A stretch of 64,000 nucleotides of DNA from Mauremys mutica (GCF_020497125.1 NC_059079.1:53207114-53271113), one strand, 5' to 3'. Counted from the stretch's first letter, positions 1-11,590 are shown. Made by a program: numbers and translations. The notes: generated by a model not told the origin, from the sequence alone.

Positions 1-485
1 TACACCACAGTTGCCTCTCCATGTAAGAGAGATGGGTGAGGAGAGAACATAGGTGAAATCTGGATTCAAGATTAAAAGACAATTTTATGAACTGTAGGAT
101 GAGAAGTTATTTCTTAAAAAAAAAACCCAACAAAACCACAATTGGTTTTAGTGTATTCTTTCCTGGCAGTGAGTGTCTGATCCCTGTTGAAATCAATGCA
201 AAAATTCCCACTCACTTGAAAGGGAGTTCCATCAGGCCCAGAGTCCCCTGTAGATAAAATTTGTAAGGAGTGAGAGCTGTTGAGAACTTTTTTGTGTTAC
301 TGCTATACAACTATGTAATATCGGCTACTGTAGAAACTTAAGTATTTAAATTGCTTAAGAATTATAGCAGCAAGCTTAATATTTGCTATACTGTAGTTCC
401 TTCCATTTTTCGAAAAAGACACTATCTTGGTTAGTAGATGCCGAGTTTTAAGAGAGAAATTAAAAGAATCTATAATATTAGACAG

Positions 486-703
486 GTTTCAGAGTAGCAG
501 CCGTGTTAGTCTGTATCCGCAAAAAGAACAGGAATACTTGTGGTACCTTAGAGACTAACACATTTATTTGAGCAAAAGCTTTTGTGGGCTACAGCTCACT
601 TCATCGGATGCAACACTGATGAAGTGGGCTGTAGCCCACGAAAGCTTTTGCTCAAATAAATTTGTTAGTCTCTAAGGTGCCACAAGTACTCCTGTTCTTT
701 TTA
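486..703 (-). mobile_element. foldback (palindromic) turtle retroelement, copy 1
   Basis: Two arms of the same unit lie head to head around about 610. The left arm begins with the terminal sequence TTTCAGAGTAGCAGCCGTG, and the right arm ends CCTGTTCTTTTT without that terminus. Approximate flanking repeats are ATAATATTAGA and ATAATTAGA. The right arm keeps CTGATGA at 616-622 and GAAA at 640-643 around a 6-bp hairpin. The family name is not certain; the layout suggests a Penelope-like or other target-primed retroelement. Confidence 0.8.
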
Positions 704-1838
704 TAATTAGAGAAATTAATGCTACTAGAAGATTGCATGGTAGCATCAAAAGTGTGTTCAGATAATATGTTACTGAGAAGGAAAATATTTAGTTAGCATG
801 TTATGTACATGCCTTGTTATGATTCTGATCAGTATCTAACCACTCCTGGCCAAATGAATCAGTGGTATAATTGCAAGTACTTCACTGGATTATATCAGCA
901 ATGGATTTGACTAACTATATCATTTAGAGGGCAATAGGATATGCAGCCTATATCTACAGAAAGAGAGTTATAGATACACACACAGCATGTACATATACAT
1001 TTTACAACATTGAGATTTACAAATTATTCCACTTAAAAGATCAATTTATATTACATATGTTTTAAAAGATTCTCAGATTTTGGCAAACTGAATCATGATA
1101 CCCATGTTGGTAAATTAGTTGTAAAATGTAGTAGTTTCTTAAGACATGTTTGCAATGAAGGAATTGTTTATCTTTATTAATTTATTTTTCCAAATATTCC
1201 AAACAGCCTTGCTTCGGCTTTGTATTTTACAATACCTTGAGAAGAAGCTTGCTGAATCAAGGATACTGAAAACAACACCAGAGATATGTAATATATATTC
1301 CACACCATGGTTAATTTAGGTACTGAATCCTGCCTGAAAAGAAACACTATATTTAAAATACTCTCAGACCACTATATGAAACATTAGTTTATACTAAAAA
1401 ATAAAATGCAAATGAATGCTTTAGTACCTAATAAAAGTCACATAACAACTTGAACATCAGTTTGAAAATATAGAGAACTTGATAACACAGAATTACGCCA
1501 TGGAATTCCTAATAAGTTGATTATGCATTAACTTTGTAGAAAAAATAAACGTAAATATCATTACTTAAAGTCTGTTTCTGTAAATTATAGCAATTAATGG
1601 AGTTAGTTTTCTAGGAGTCCCTAAATGTGAGGAACATAGTAAATTAGATACATTTATTAAAGCTTCTTTTCTTTACAATAATTTCAAGATAACAATTGCT
1701 AATGATATATTACTGGTAAAAAAATTATATTTTTAAAAATTGCTGTCAAAACAGAGGTTGTCAGACAAATTAATCAATAGAGTAGGTAAAAATGTAATCC
1801 AACAAACTGTTACCCAGACATCTCATTATTTTTTAGAA
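704..1838. other. AT-rich intergenic DNA, nothing recognised
   Basis: No coding frame, RNA gene or repeat could be supported here on either strand. Confidence 0.5.
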
Positions 1839-1950
1839 CAGTGGTTTTAAACTTTTTTCATTTGTGCACCCTTTAAAATATGCAAATGATGGTGTGGACC
1901 CCTTTGGAAATCTTACACCTAGTCTAGAGACCCCAGGTTGAAAACCACTG
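1839..1950. mobile_element. hAT-type MITE, 8-bp TSD
   Basis: This 112-bp element has terminal inverted repeats CAGTGGTTTTAAAC and GGTTGAAAACCACTG. It is flanked by 8-bp duplications TTTTAGAA (1831-1838) and GTTTAGAA (1951-1958), one mismatch. TIRs starting CAG with an 8-bp TSD are the hAT hallmark. Confidence 0.88.
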
Positions 1951-2062
1951 GTTTAGAAATATAAAGATGTTCGGTGAGGATGCGGGATAAAAGTGGTTCA
2001 TTTTGCAAAAGCAAAATACAAATGGTTATCTCCATTCTAGGTCCTTCAGGAAAGAATATCAC

Positions 2063-2217
2063 CTTTTTGGAAAAGAGCACTTTGAACAAAATATTGTGAA
2101 TAGAGATAGTTATTGCACTTACCTTATAAAGGTTATGTCTGCTTTCAGGGATATTTCAGACATCTTATATATTGCTGTAAATATACTGGGATGAACTAAT
2201 TACCCAACGTGTTAGAC
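2063..2217. repeat. local duplication, copy A
   Basis: This stretch (GCACTTTGAACAAAATATTG to AACTAATTACCCAACGTG) recurs at 3541-3672 in the same orientation, about 1.5 kb downstream, with point differences and one gap of about 17 bases. It matches no repeat family I recognise. The small frame across it is not convincing as a gene. Confidence 0.75.
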
Positions 2218-3240
2218 AAAACCAACAGTGACAACCTATGACAGCAAAGTTTCCACATTATTTGGAAAAGGTTCCAGATGGCTAGACTTAAGCAACATCT
2301 GGAAAACACTCTGATTAAGAAAAATGACTACAAAAATATATTAATGAATTAAATGTAGACTTATTAGTCAAAACACAATTTTAATTTTTTAGTGAAATGA
2401 ACAAATTATCTTTTGACAGTAAATTATCTGGTAGGGATTAGACGTATTGCACAGCAGTAGCAAACCTTTGCAGGCAAACTTTGAATATATTTTCTTTCCT
2501 ATCAAATCAAACAGTAGTTTAAAATGATGCACTATTATGTGCTATTAATACCAGTATTTCTTCTCAAATACTTCTAAGGAACAATTGTAATACTATTAAT
2601 ACTTAATTCATATGGTACCAAAAAATGGACCAAATCTTGCAGTCCACACTTGGTACTTCCCATTGAATTGAATGGGATTTTTTTTCCTGAGTAAGAACTG
2701 GCTAAAAATTGAAGGATTTGGTCCAATCTTTAATTTACCCAATGCAGATCATGTGATAAATTTTAAGCATTAATGTAGACACTCAAATTACTCTGATAAT
2801 CAATATCCTTATCTATTCCCTATTGAACAGATTCAGAACATTGGAGCATTATGTACATACCCTGCTTTTTTGAACTAAATTACGCTATAGATGGGTTCCT
2901 TCAAACTTTTAATTGGCCCCATTTAGGCAAAGATTCCCTGTTCAGGAAAGTAGTTGCTTAGGTTTTCTCCTGAATTAGGGAGAGATTTAAGCACATTCTT
3001 GGTGCTTATCTCACTTAGGGTCAATATGGCTTGTACCAGATTAATTATTTGGTAATAACAGAACTGCTTTGAGATTAATATAGTTTAATGACATGGGCAA
3101 ATGCCTCAAAACTCCCTGTGTACATTTATAGTCATCTACATTCCATAATCTATTAAGCACACTTGTATCATTTAATTAACTAAGTTTTATGTTATTTCTT
3201 TCATTTTATAAAAGTGCTCTTTTCCAATATTCTGAGGACA
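2218..3240. other. intergenic DNA, nothing recognised
   Basis: AT-rich sequence with no supportable gene or repeat. Short palindromic traces such as 2640-2730 are too weak to assign. Confidence 0.45.
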
Positions 3241-3248
3241 TTAGAATA

Positions 3249-3506
3249 AGGCCAGGACCAGCCTTAGGCATGGTCAATCAGAGCAATTGCCCGGGGTGCC
3301 AACTTCCAAGGTTGCCAAATCAGTGTTCGGGGGCGAGAGGGAGAAAGAAGGGTGCCACATCTCACTCAACGAGGGAGGGAGGGAGGGAGGGGTGTCTCTG
3401 TGTGTGTGTGTGTGTGTGTGCGTGTTTCCCCCACCCACTTGGCTATGAGGGATGAAGGGTACCAAAAATATTTTCCAACATGGAAAAACACTTAGGGCCA
3501 GGCCTG
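3249..3506. mobile_element. degenerate GC-rich hAT-like fragment with microsatellite
   Basis: It starts GGCCAGGACCAGCCTTAGG and ends near AGGGCCAGGCCTGAG, an imperfect inverted pair. It contains CCCGGGGTGCCAACTTCC as in other turtle repeats, a GGGA run and (TG)n at 3399-3424. Open frames on both strands here are by-products of the simple repeats. Confidence 0.45.
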
Positions 3507-3540
3507 AGTAGGACCAACATAAAAAAATGGAAACCCTCCT

Positions 3541-3672
3541 ATTTGAAAAAAAGCACTTTGAACAATATATTGTGAATAGAGATAGGTATTGCACTTACCC
3601 TACAAAGGATATGATTTCAGACATTTCATATATTGCTGTAAATATACTAGGATGAACTAATTATCCAATGTG
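3541..3672. repeat. local duplication, copy B
   Basis: Second copy of the 2063-2217 sequence. It lacks the stretch around GTCTGCTTTCAGGGA found in copy A. It sits just after a GC-rich transposon-like block (3240-3510). Confidence 0.75.
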
Positions 3673-3714
3673 TCATGAGTAACATACATGATACATTTGA
3701 TGCATATAACATTT

Positions 3715-3845
3715 TTATCTAAGGATCTCAATGCACTTGACAAACAATCCTCCCAATGTGCTTGCAAGGTAAACATTATTTGCAGAAAGGGAAACCGAGG
3801 TGCTGAAAAGTTACAGGATTTATTCACAATCTCACACTGGAGGTA
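3715..3845 (+). repeat. MIR/L3-type ancient repeat fragment
   Basis: The pattern 'ATCTCAATGCACTTGACAAA … GAAACCGAGGTGCTGAAAAG … CACAATCTCACACTGG' matches the conserved part of MIR/CORE-SINE or L3 repeats (GGGAAACTGAGGC and the 'cacag' motif). Diverged; boundaries approximate. Confidence 0.6.
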
Positions 3846-4807
3846 GTACCATTATATTATATTTATTATCTAGAGATAGCATTTCAGTTCATTTTTTTTC
3901 ACCAGTTGACTCAGTGAGAAATTTACTTGACAATGAAAGTGTGTGGTGGGGAGGAATAGGAGAACTATCTATAAATATTTTAAGCCAGGAAAGGAGAAGA
4001 AATTGGTTAGGGTGGTCCCAAGGGATGCAACTAGCCCTATTGTGATTAAATAGTCTCGCCTGGAAAATAGCAAGAGCCCCATTGCTTGAGTCATTTAAAA
4101 CTAGACTGGACAAAGCACTTGAGAATAAATTGTAGAGAACAGTCTTGCACTGACATCCATGGGGTGGAAAAAGTGACCTAATTGAGACTCTTCCATCTGT
4201 AGTTTCTAAGAGCCTATGACAGCCAATTCATAATGGCATCAGCAAAGTCTCATAAGAAAAAAGCATCAGATACTAAAGAAAAACAAAACCCATATAACAG
4301 AATGAATGCCTGCCCTCCTTTAGTACTGCTAGAATTGTATTAAATCATTCTAAGAAATAAGGCCAGAGGCATATATTAAAAATGAAGATGGGTAATTATG
4401 TTTTGGCTATTGGACTTATTGTATCTTATAGATGTATTAAATTTGATAAAATATTTTATTGCATTATATATCATTTGAGAATGCAGATGTTGGATTTTCT
4501 GATGAAAGAAGCTGTTGCAAAACACCAGTGTGAGGAAAGGCTCTCCCAGCCTGGATGTTCACGCTGATTCACCTGCAATTATGTTCAGTTTGAATGTGTT
4601 TTATTTTATTTTATTTACATTTGAGTCAACTTGAATGCTCACGAAGTTTCTTTAGAACTAGTGTGAGCCAGGCTTAGAATCTGAGCCAATACTCTGCAAG
4701 TTTCCCTACCCTTCAGAGCTACAAAACTTTCAGCTAATCCAATCTTGAGCAGAGATTGCCAGTAGTGCTGATTTCTGTCAAACTGTGAGGTGGTTTAATA
4801 ATGTTCT

Positions 4808-4988
4808 TCATAGAATATCAGGGTTGGAAGGGACCTCAGGAGGTCATCTAGTCCAAACCCCCCTGCTTAAAGCAGGACCAATCCCCAGATAGATTTTTAA
4901 TCCCACGTCCCTAAATGGCCCTTTTAAGGATTGAATTCACAGCCCTGGATTTAGCAGCTCAATGCGCAAACCACTGAGCTGTCCCTCC
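4808..4988 (-). mobile_element. tRNA-derived SINE with CR1-like 3' tail (turtle Cry/PolIII type)
   Basis: Read on the minus strand it has a tRNA-like head (GGACAGCTCAGTGGTTTG with an A-box, and a B-box-like GTGAATTCAATCC), a body with the family's GGGATTGGTCCTGC, and a 3' end AACCCTGATATTCTATGA shared with CR1 LINEs. This SINE/LINE 3' sharing is established for turtle SINEs. The copy is old and its pol III boxes are mutated. Confidence 0.85.
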
Positions 4989-4995
4989 GTCCTGA

Positions 4996-5087
4996 AAAAT
5001 AAAAGTGGCCCCCCTCAAGGATTGAATTCACAACCCTAGGTGTAACAGGCTAATGCTAAAAACCACTGAGCAATCCCTCTCCCCCTT
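4996..5087 (-). repeat. partial tRNA-SINE head, next to the previous SINE
   Basis: A second, truncated tRNA-like head (minus strand GAGGGATTGCTCAGTGGTTT … GGGTTGTGAATTC) lies immediately beyond the full SINE in the same orientation, so the pair is a head-containing tandem. Confidence 0.7.
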
Positions 5088-5788
5088 TATTTCCTACCCG
5101 ACGTGGCCTTCAGCAAAACTTGCATTTAAACAGGGGCATAAATTACACTACTTGTGCTTAAAGTTAAGCAGATGCTTATTTATTGCATTGCTGGATCAGG
5201 ACTCTAATCTACATACAGCCTGTAACTGATAGGTGGTGTGATCGCTCCTGAACATATCTTTTACTTATCTTTTTTGGTTGTTGTGAGGTTTCAGTAATAT
5301 TTGTGAAGTGCTTTGAGACCCTCAGGTGAACAGTGCCATAAAAAGACAAACTGTTAGTATTGTATTATTATTATTACAGAATAAGGAATTGTGTTGTATA
5401 CAGTAACTGAGCACTGTAAGATCAGAGCTGGTTGAAAAATGATGGAAAACTTTTTGCAAAATAATTTTGAATTTTTTCAGAAAATCAAAAATTCAAAAGG
5501 TTGGTGAATTGAAAAAATTGACTTGCAGTAACTTAAAATGAACTAATGATTCCTGAATAATCCTCACAGAAAGAATATTCATAAAGTGCTTGTACAATTA
5601 GATTAATAATGTAGAAATAAAAAGACCTAGGCCTAACTGGAATACCCATATTGCCCTCAGTCATTTAGTGCAATCTGGAAAATGACTGTTTCTGATATGG
5701 ATGCACATTTTGGTGCTAAAGATTGTGATTTGCCCACAGGCAGGCAGAGGGAGCAGTGTAGAACCACACTGCTCCTTGGGGAGACCAC

Positions 5789-6062
5789 AGGTATATCTAC
5801 ACTGCAGTTGGAGGTGTAATTTTCATCTTGGGTACACATACCCTCGCTAGCTCTGTTCGAGTTAGTGCACTAAAAATAGAGTATGTACCTAGGCTTTCAG
5901 ATGGCTCATACTTGGGCATATGGCTCATACTTGGGCAGATAGCTCATGCTTGTGCCACCAGTGCTACATTTCTGTTTTTAGTTCACTAGCTAGTCAAAAC
6001 TAGCTTGGATATGTGTACACATGTTGCAATCACACTTCTCAGTTGCAGTGTAGACATACCCT
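5789..6062. mobile_element. MITE with TIRs and an internal triplicated motif
   Basis: Inverted ends GTATATCTACACTGCAGTTG and AGTTGCAGTGTAGACATAC. Inside are three direct copies of a 'GGCTCATACTTGGGCA'-like unit (about 5900-5955). No coding capacity. The TIR sequence is close to the Harbinger-type MITE at 15866-16592. A clean TSD was not seen. Confidence 0.75.
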
Positions 6063-6244
6063 TAGTGAGGCCATGAGTGGGGAGTGTATGAAGGAAGAGA
6101 TGGTGGAGAAGTGCAGCCAGAAACTCTTTTCAGGGATTAGTGTTCTGCTATTGGGACATAACCAACTTTTTGGTTTGTTTGTTTACAATGTTACTCTCTA
6201 CATCTGTAATGATTGCAAAGGGAAAGATTAGGAAGAAGCATTAT

Positions 6245-6520
6245 CTAGTGGTTAGTGCATGGGAGTGAGGAGCTTGGTGGCCTATTATTGGGTATGCCAC
6301 GGATTGTGTGACTTTGGACAAGACACTTAAACTCAGATATTCAAAGGCATTTAGATGCCTAGGCACCTAAATGCCTTTGAGTGTCTGGGCCTTAACCTCT
6401 GCACTTCAGTTTCCCCATCCATAAAACGAGGTTAATAATGCATGCCTACCTCCCAGGACTGTTGCAAGGCTTATTTAGTTAAAATCTGTAAAGTGCTTTG
6501 AAATCCTTGAATTAAATTTA
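6245..6520 (+). repeat. MIR-like SINE, interrupted
   Basis: It has the MIR layout: CTAGTGGTTAGTGCATGGGA, TGTGACTTTGGACAAGACAC, CACTTCAGTTTCCCCATC, then AAAGTGCTTTGAAATCC. It is split at 6331-6391 by a 61-bp palindrome; removing that restores CACTTAACCTCTGCACTTC. Confidence 0.8.
6331..6391. mobile_element. 61-bp palindromic MITE with TTAA flanks
   Basis: Nearly perfect hairpin (ATTCAAAGGCATTTAGATG, CCTAGG centre, CACCTAAATGCCTTTGAGT). It is flanked by TTAA at 6327-6330 and 6392-6395. It sits inside a MIR whose sequence is continuous across one TTAA, so it is a clean insertion. TTAA suggests piggyBac; TAA or TTA would also fit Harbinger. Confidence 0.8.
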
Positions 6521-6641
6521 AGAGCCCATTCCTAGTGGGGCCCAAATCAACCAATCTGCTCAAGTGTTCCTTAATCAGCACCAGGAAGCGCCTGTTAAAC
6601 ATCAGTAATGAGAGAGAATGTGATCAGGTAAACATATAGGA

Positions 6642-7176
6642 TAGGGCTGTCAATTTCAGTTAACTCAAGTAATTAAGTCAAAACAAATTAACTCAATTAA
6701 AAAAATAATTGTAGTTTTAAACAATAATAGAATAGCAATTTAAATTTATTTATTTATTTATATTTTGGATGTTTTTCTCCATTCAGATATATTTATTTCA
6801 ATTACAACACAGACTACAAAGTGTACAGTGCTCACTTTATGTGATTATTTTGGATTACAAATATTTGGACTGTAAAAAAGATAAACAAAAGAAATAGTAT
6901 TTTTCAATTCATCTCATACAAGTACTGTAGTGCAATCTCTTTATCATTAAAGTGCAATTTACAAATGTATGATTATTTTTTTACATAACTGCACGCAAAA
7001 ACGAAACAATGTACCTACAAATCCACTCAGTCCTACTTCTTATTCAGCCAATTGCTAAGACAAACAAGTTATTTTACATTTACGGGAGATAATGCTGCCT
7101 GCTACTTATTTGCAGTGTCACATGAAAGTGAGAACAGGTATTCACATGGCACTGTTGTAGTCCTTTGACAGCCCTA
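6642..7176. mobile_element. hAT non-autonomous element, 8-bp TSD
   Basis: Ends TAGGGCTGTCA and TGACAGCCCTA with flanks ATATAGGA (6634-6641) and ATATAGGG (7177-7184). The interior (TTAACTCAATTAAAAAA, GTGTACAGTGCTCACTTTATG, ACGGGAGATAATGCTGCCTG) is the well-known amniote hAT family whose ends read CAGGGCTGTCA. No transposase frame. Confidence 0.88.
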
Positions 7177-7501
7177 ATATAGGGGCATATGTAAAGTTTA
7201 ATTACAGAGGTAGCTCAGTCTGGATAAAGACAGCAATGATTTTGATGACATCTTTCATTCTTGTCACATAAGACAGTGCTGTACACTGAAGACCTTTTGG
7301 ATTTCCTTAACAAAATTGTTAGCTTTGTTTAACTCATGCTGAAAAGTCCAAGGTGTTTTTAGAGAAAGAGAGCTGTATGACTGGCCTTAGAGCCGGTACT
7401 AGGTATGCTCTAGTAATTCTTTTGCACAGTCCTTTTCTCCACATAAACTATTTAAACACTGGTTCATACTATCATATTAGTTGCAACAGTTTATCAAAAT
7501 G

Positions 7502-7620
7502 GAGAGTAAGGGTGGTCTTGAGGTTAGGTACTGGACTAGGACCTCTGAAGATCTGGGCTCAATTCCCTGTTCTCTTCAAGTTCTATGTGACCTTAGCCCA
7601 TTCACTCAGGCCAAGATCCA
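7502..7620 (+). repeat. MIR-like SINE fragment
   Basis: GAGGTTAGGTACTGGACTAGGAC, a CTGGGCTCAATTCCCTG B-box-like stretch and TATGTGACCTTAGCCCATTCACTC resemble the head and CORE of MIR. The CORE end is missing. Confidence 0.6.
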
Positions 7621-8660
7621 CAATGGGATTTAGGCATTGCAATGCTCAGCATTATGGCACCTCGAAAATCACAGGAGCGATACTGTGAACCACAGAGCCT
7701 GAGTTAGGTCCTTAGGTTTCCAATACAATGAATGGGAAGAGAGAGACACCTTAGAATGTGATTGACAAAAGCCAGAATACTAGACAGGAAGTTGCCTAAC
7801 TAGCCAATGGAAGATGCTGGTCCGAGGGCTGTGTTTTAACCCCCACCGCTATCACAGAGATAGATGCCTATGTCCAGGCAGGAAGATGCCTCCCTCTGCT
7901 TGGGATTCCCAGCTGCAAGCTCTCTCTTGGCATGAGGCACTTGAGTCATCTTTGCAAGAAACCAAGGGGTGGGGAGAAGGACCGATGTTGTGTCTTTTAG
8001 CCCAGTGGACTCACTGGAATATGAGAGCTCCTCAGTTCAAATCCTCCCTCTACCTGAGAGGGAGAAGGGAGTGAAACAGGGATCTACCACCTCTCAGGTG
8101 ACTGCCTAAGACAGTCTAAGTTACTCTGATGTGGGGCTCCCTCAGTCTCTCCTGCTGAAGCTGTTCCACTGTGGTTAAAAAAATTTAAAAAACCATTCGA
8201 GCAGGGAACTGGATTCTGGGTCTCCCATGTAAGTGCTTTAACCACCAGACTACATAGTCATTCCTTTTCTTGCTTGCTTTCTCTGGCCCAGTGTTGAAGC
8301 TGTTGCATTGTGGATAAATAATGGAAGAATCACTGGGCCTCCCTGCTCCCCATCTGTTCAGTGGAAGCTCGCCTATAGGGGCCCAATCCCGTAGGCGAGG
8401 TCTGAGCATGCTTTTGGGATTGGGCCCCACAGGCAAGGTAAGCAAAGGAATGCCTATCTTTTCCCAGTTTGTGCATCACTGTGGGGCTTAGGCATCTGGA
8501 AACCTGGCAAGGGGATGCAATGCACACGCTAGAGGCAGAAATAGAGATGTCTTAGGGAACTTTTACTGTAAAACTTTAGGCGATGAGCAATTTTTAGGTG
8601 CCTATAGGGTTTGGTTGCTGCTGAACAAGCAACAACAACAAAAGTTCAGATAATTAAAGT
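7621..8660. repeat. mosaic of palindromic MITE and MIR fragments
   Basis: Contains recurring 'GTTAGGT/GGTGCCTA' motifs typical of turtle MITEs, tRNA-like strings near 8205-8250, and an inverted pair GGGCCCAATCCC (8379-8390) and GGGATTGGGCCC (8416-8427). No gene. Element borders could not be resolved. Confidence 0.4.
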
Positions 8661-9017
8661 AAATAGCACTTGTGCCATAGCTGATTTCTGTCAATTCTCC
8701 CCCCCACCTTTTTTTTAAACGAGGATTCACCTGAAATCCCTTTTCAAGTTGTTGTTGCATATGAGAAGAGTATGTTTGAAAAGAACGTGAGTGAATGCTG
8801 TGCTGTTAAAAGATGCCATCTGAACAATTTTGGAGAGTGAAATCCTTTATTTACGTTAATGTCTTCCCAACATTGATCCTCTGCCAGCGTAACATAACTC
8901 TGACCTGAACAGATTAATCTGAATGCCTGTTCAGCCTTGGCTTCTCCCTGAATCTGGCCAGTTAGTTTGATTTGTGGTGGTTTTAGGATATGATTGCATG
9001 CCCACCAGGAGCTGTAC

Positions 9018-9118
9018 TGAAAGTAGAGCCTTGCAAATCTGTTGATATCCCCTTTACATCCGCAGATATCTGCATCTGCGGATATCCACAAATCGCTTTT
9101 GCAGATCAGATGCAGATA
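9018..9118. repeat. truncated MITE with 'GCGGATATCC' palindromes
   Basis: GTAGAGCCTTGCAAATCTG, then TCCGCAGATATCTGCATCTGCGGATATCC forms a nested palindrome. It matches a turtle hAT-like family with ends AGAGCCCTG. One end is missing. Confidence 0.5.
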
Positions 9119-9628
9119 CAACTCTTGACTAGTGAACAGACAAACATGATTTTTCTTAAAATGTGGTAATCACCCATCTGGGCTGTGTTTGAAATGATGC
9201 TTAATATGCGGTACCCTGTTACCATTCCACAAATACAGCCACTCCTGAAAAGTTTCCTTTTAAAAACGGGTTTGTATATTTTTTGGTCTAACAAATGTGT
9301 TAAACTTGGAGTCAAGTAGCCAAATTGATGTGAGGACTTGATTAGTTTCTGGGAAGGGTACTACTGCCCCAGCTGAGTTTTTATATAGGGACATCTGAAC
9401 TGAGTAAGAGGGAAAATAAGCATTAAAAATGATTAGTAGATGAAAATGTAGTTAGAATGGTATTGGTCTTTAAATAATAGTTATGAGTTTAGGTCTTTTA
9501 AATTTTAGCATTGAAGAGTAGTAGAGAGGGCTTAATAACAAAATAAATCTAAGTATGATCAGAGGGAGAATTGCGTGTCAGTGGAGGGAGACCAGTGTGT
9601 TTTGGAAGATTACAAATGGGGCTTGGGG

Positions 9629-9797
9629 AGGAGGGATAGCTCAGTGGTTTGAGCATTGGCCTACTAAACCCCAGGTTATGAGCTCAATCCTTGAAGGGGC
9701 CACTTTAGGATCTGGCACAAAAATTGGTCCTGCTAGTGAAGGCAGGGGACTGGACTCAATGACATTTCAAGGTCCTTTCCAGTTCTAGGAGATTGGT
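9629..9797 (+). mobile_element. tRNA-derived SINE with CR1-like tail
   Basis: GGAGGGATAGCTCAGTGGTTTG carries the A-box, and GGTTATGAGCTCAATCC the B-box region. The body (TTGGTCCTGCTAGTGAAGGC) and tail (GGTCCTTTCCAGTTCTAGGA) match the 3' end shared with CR1. It keeps the tRNA-like head best of the copies here, but lacks an anticodon arm or acceptor stem that would make it a tRNA gene. Confidence 0.85.
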
Positions 9798-11226
9798 ATA
9801 TCTCCAATTATTATTATTTATTTAAACCTTAATGAGCTGAGGAGAGATCTTCGCTCCTGTTGGAGAGGCTTATGCAGCTCTAGATTTAGCTTTGGGAAGA
9901 TTGGGGAGCAAGAGACAGATCCTAAGGGAGGAAGAGTGTAGTTTCACAATAAGTTTTTCTGAGACTGGGAGTTCTGGTTATTCAATGAAGAGAACTAGTC
10001 TGCTCTGGAAGCTGTTAGCTTTCTCTCTCCTTTTTGTGTAGCAGTTACTTGTTGCTCTCGTCTTTCCCAGAGCTACCTGCATTTTATTTGTTCTACACAA
10101 ATGTATACAAGGTGGAATTAATATTTAAGAACTCTCATATATAATCCCTCTTTGAACTGGGACCAATAGCAGCATTGGTTTTGGTAGCAGTTTATGAAGT
10201 ATCAGCATTATTGTAATTAATTATCCTGTAATAAATATCTGAGCTGTAATAATACAGAAGTTAGCTGGTCTTACCCTTTCTTTCTGAGAACTAATCAGTT
10301 TTATATCAATTAAGCAGACAAAAGACTTGCTGCATTTCCAATTACTATAAACACTGTTAGAACAAAACCTTTATAATGCTTCTCTCAGAAAAAATGGAGA
10401 AAAAGTTTCTAAGGTCAATAAGTAAAGAGAGCAGTTTAGTCAGAGAACATTGCTCCATTGCCACAGATCTAGTAGATAAAGTAACAATCTGATATTTGTG
10501 TGAAAAACAAATCTAATAGTGCTAGCCACACCGGCAGCAGAGGTACTATTATTTTTGGCCCTTCCTACCGAATGCACCTTTGGACAATATTAAGCATGCT
10601 GGACAGCAGGAATAGGAATAATGGTGAATCAATTGGCTGGTAGCTTTCAGTTTGGTATGTCTGTCAGGTATATGAAATTAGGTTTCCTTTGGAAGCTGAC
10701 CCTAAGACCATTCACCTGTGCATAAATGGTAATGTTCTTTATTTTACAGGCACTAACAATATGCTAGGGCAACTTTATATCACAAAGTTGTAGCATGGAA
10801 TAATTGAGGCTGCCCAAGGCTCTGACCATACTGTGCTGAAGTGCCTTATTTTGCCCCAAATAGTGATCTAAATATACAAACTAGACCATAACTCTTGACG
10901 GATTTTATGAGGAAAAGCCCCTTTAGAGAAAACCTTTCAGGGCTGGAGTGGGGCTCTCCTAAATGGCATCTCTATAAGCTCCCATATGTATGGCTTTCCT
11001 GTTTACAAGCTGAATCCAAAGAGCCCACAGGTGAACTAAGTTCTCCAATTATTTCTCCCCAATCAGGCCCAACAGGAACCATATAAATCTGAATCCGTTC
11101 TATTTGACTCTCTCGCTCACAGGTAGCTATACTGCCACAAAATCATTTTACAGAATAAATCATATACCCATATTATTTAAGTCATTTTTGGTTAATATAG
11201 CTACAGAATTATAATGAATATTTTTA
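9798..11226. other. intergenic DNA, nothing recognised
   Basis: AT-rich sequence without a supportable gene or transposon on either strand. Confidence 0.45.
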
Positions 11227-11243
11227 TGTGTGTGTATATATAT

Positions 11244-11290
<47 letters not shown>
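11227..11290. repeat. (GT)n/(TA)n microsatellite
   Basis: GT repeats grade into about 30 bp of pure TA. It is read as Tyr-Ile or Ile-Tyr runs in spurious frames. Confidence 0.95.
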
Positions 11291-11291
<1 letters not shown>

Positions 11292-11299
11292 CCCAAAAT

Positions 11300-11590
11300 A
11301 ATGTTCTGGCCGCGGCTTCCTGCCTCCCGCATTGGCCTGGGACCGCGAACCGCGGCCAGTGGGAGCCGCGATCGGCCGAACTTGCCGACGCGGCAGATAA
11401 ACAAACCGGGCCGGCCCGCCAGGGTGCTTACCCTGGCGAGCCGCGAGCCACCGGTTGCCGACCCCTGCCCTAGACCACCATACCCAAAACCCACCCCAAT
11501 GAAACTCAATCCCTGCATCTGGAGCCCCCCTGCACCCAGACCCCCTGCCTCCAGACCTCCACCCCTGCACCCAGATCTGTGTTAGGTGGA
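11300..11590. repeat. GC-rich transposon fragment (hAT-like end)
   Basis: A block with high GC inside AT-rich DNA: GCCGCGGCTTCCTGCCTCC, GGCCAGTGGGAGCCGCG and a terminal GGTTGCCGACCCCTG, which matches the CAGGGGTCGGCAACC end of a common hAT family. The other end is lost next to the TA repeat. Long frames on both strands are artefacts of GC content. Confidence 0.55.

Noticed and set aside
9629..9705. tRNA gene candidate with A- and B-box-like sequence
   Set aside because: It is the head of a CR1-tailed SINE and does not fold into a full tRNA with acceptor stem.
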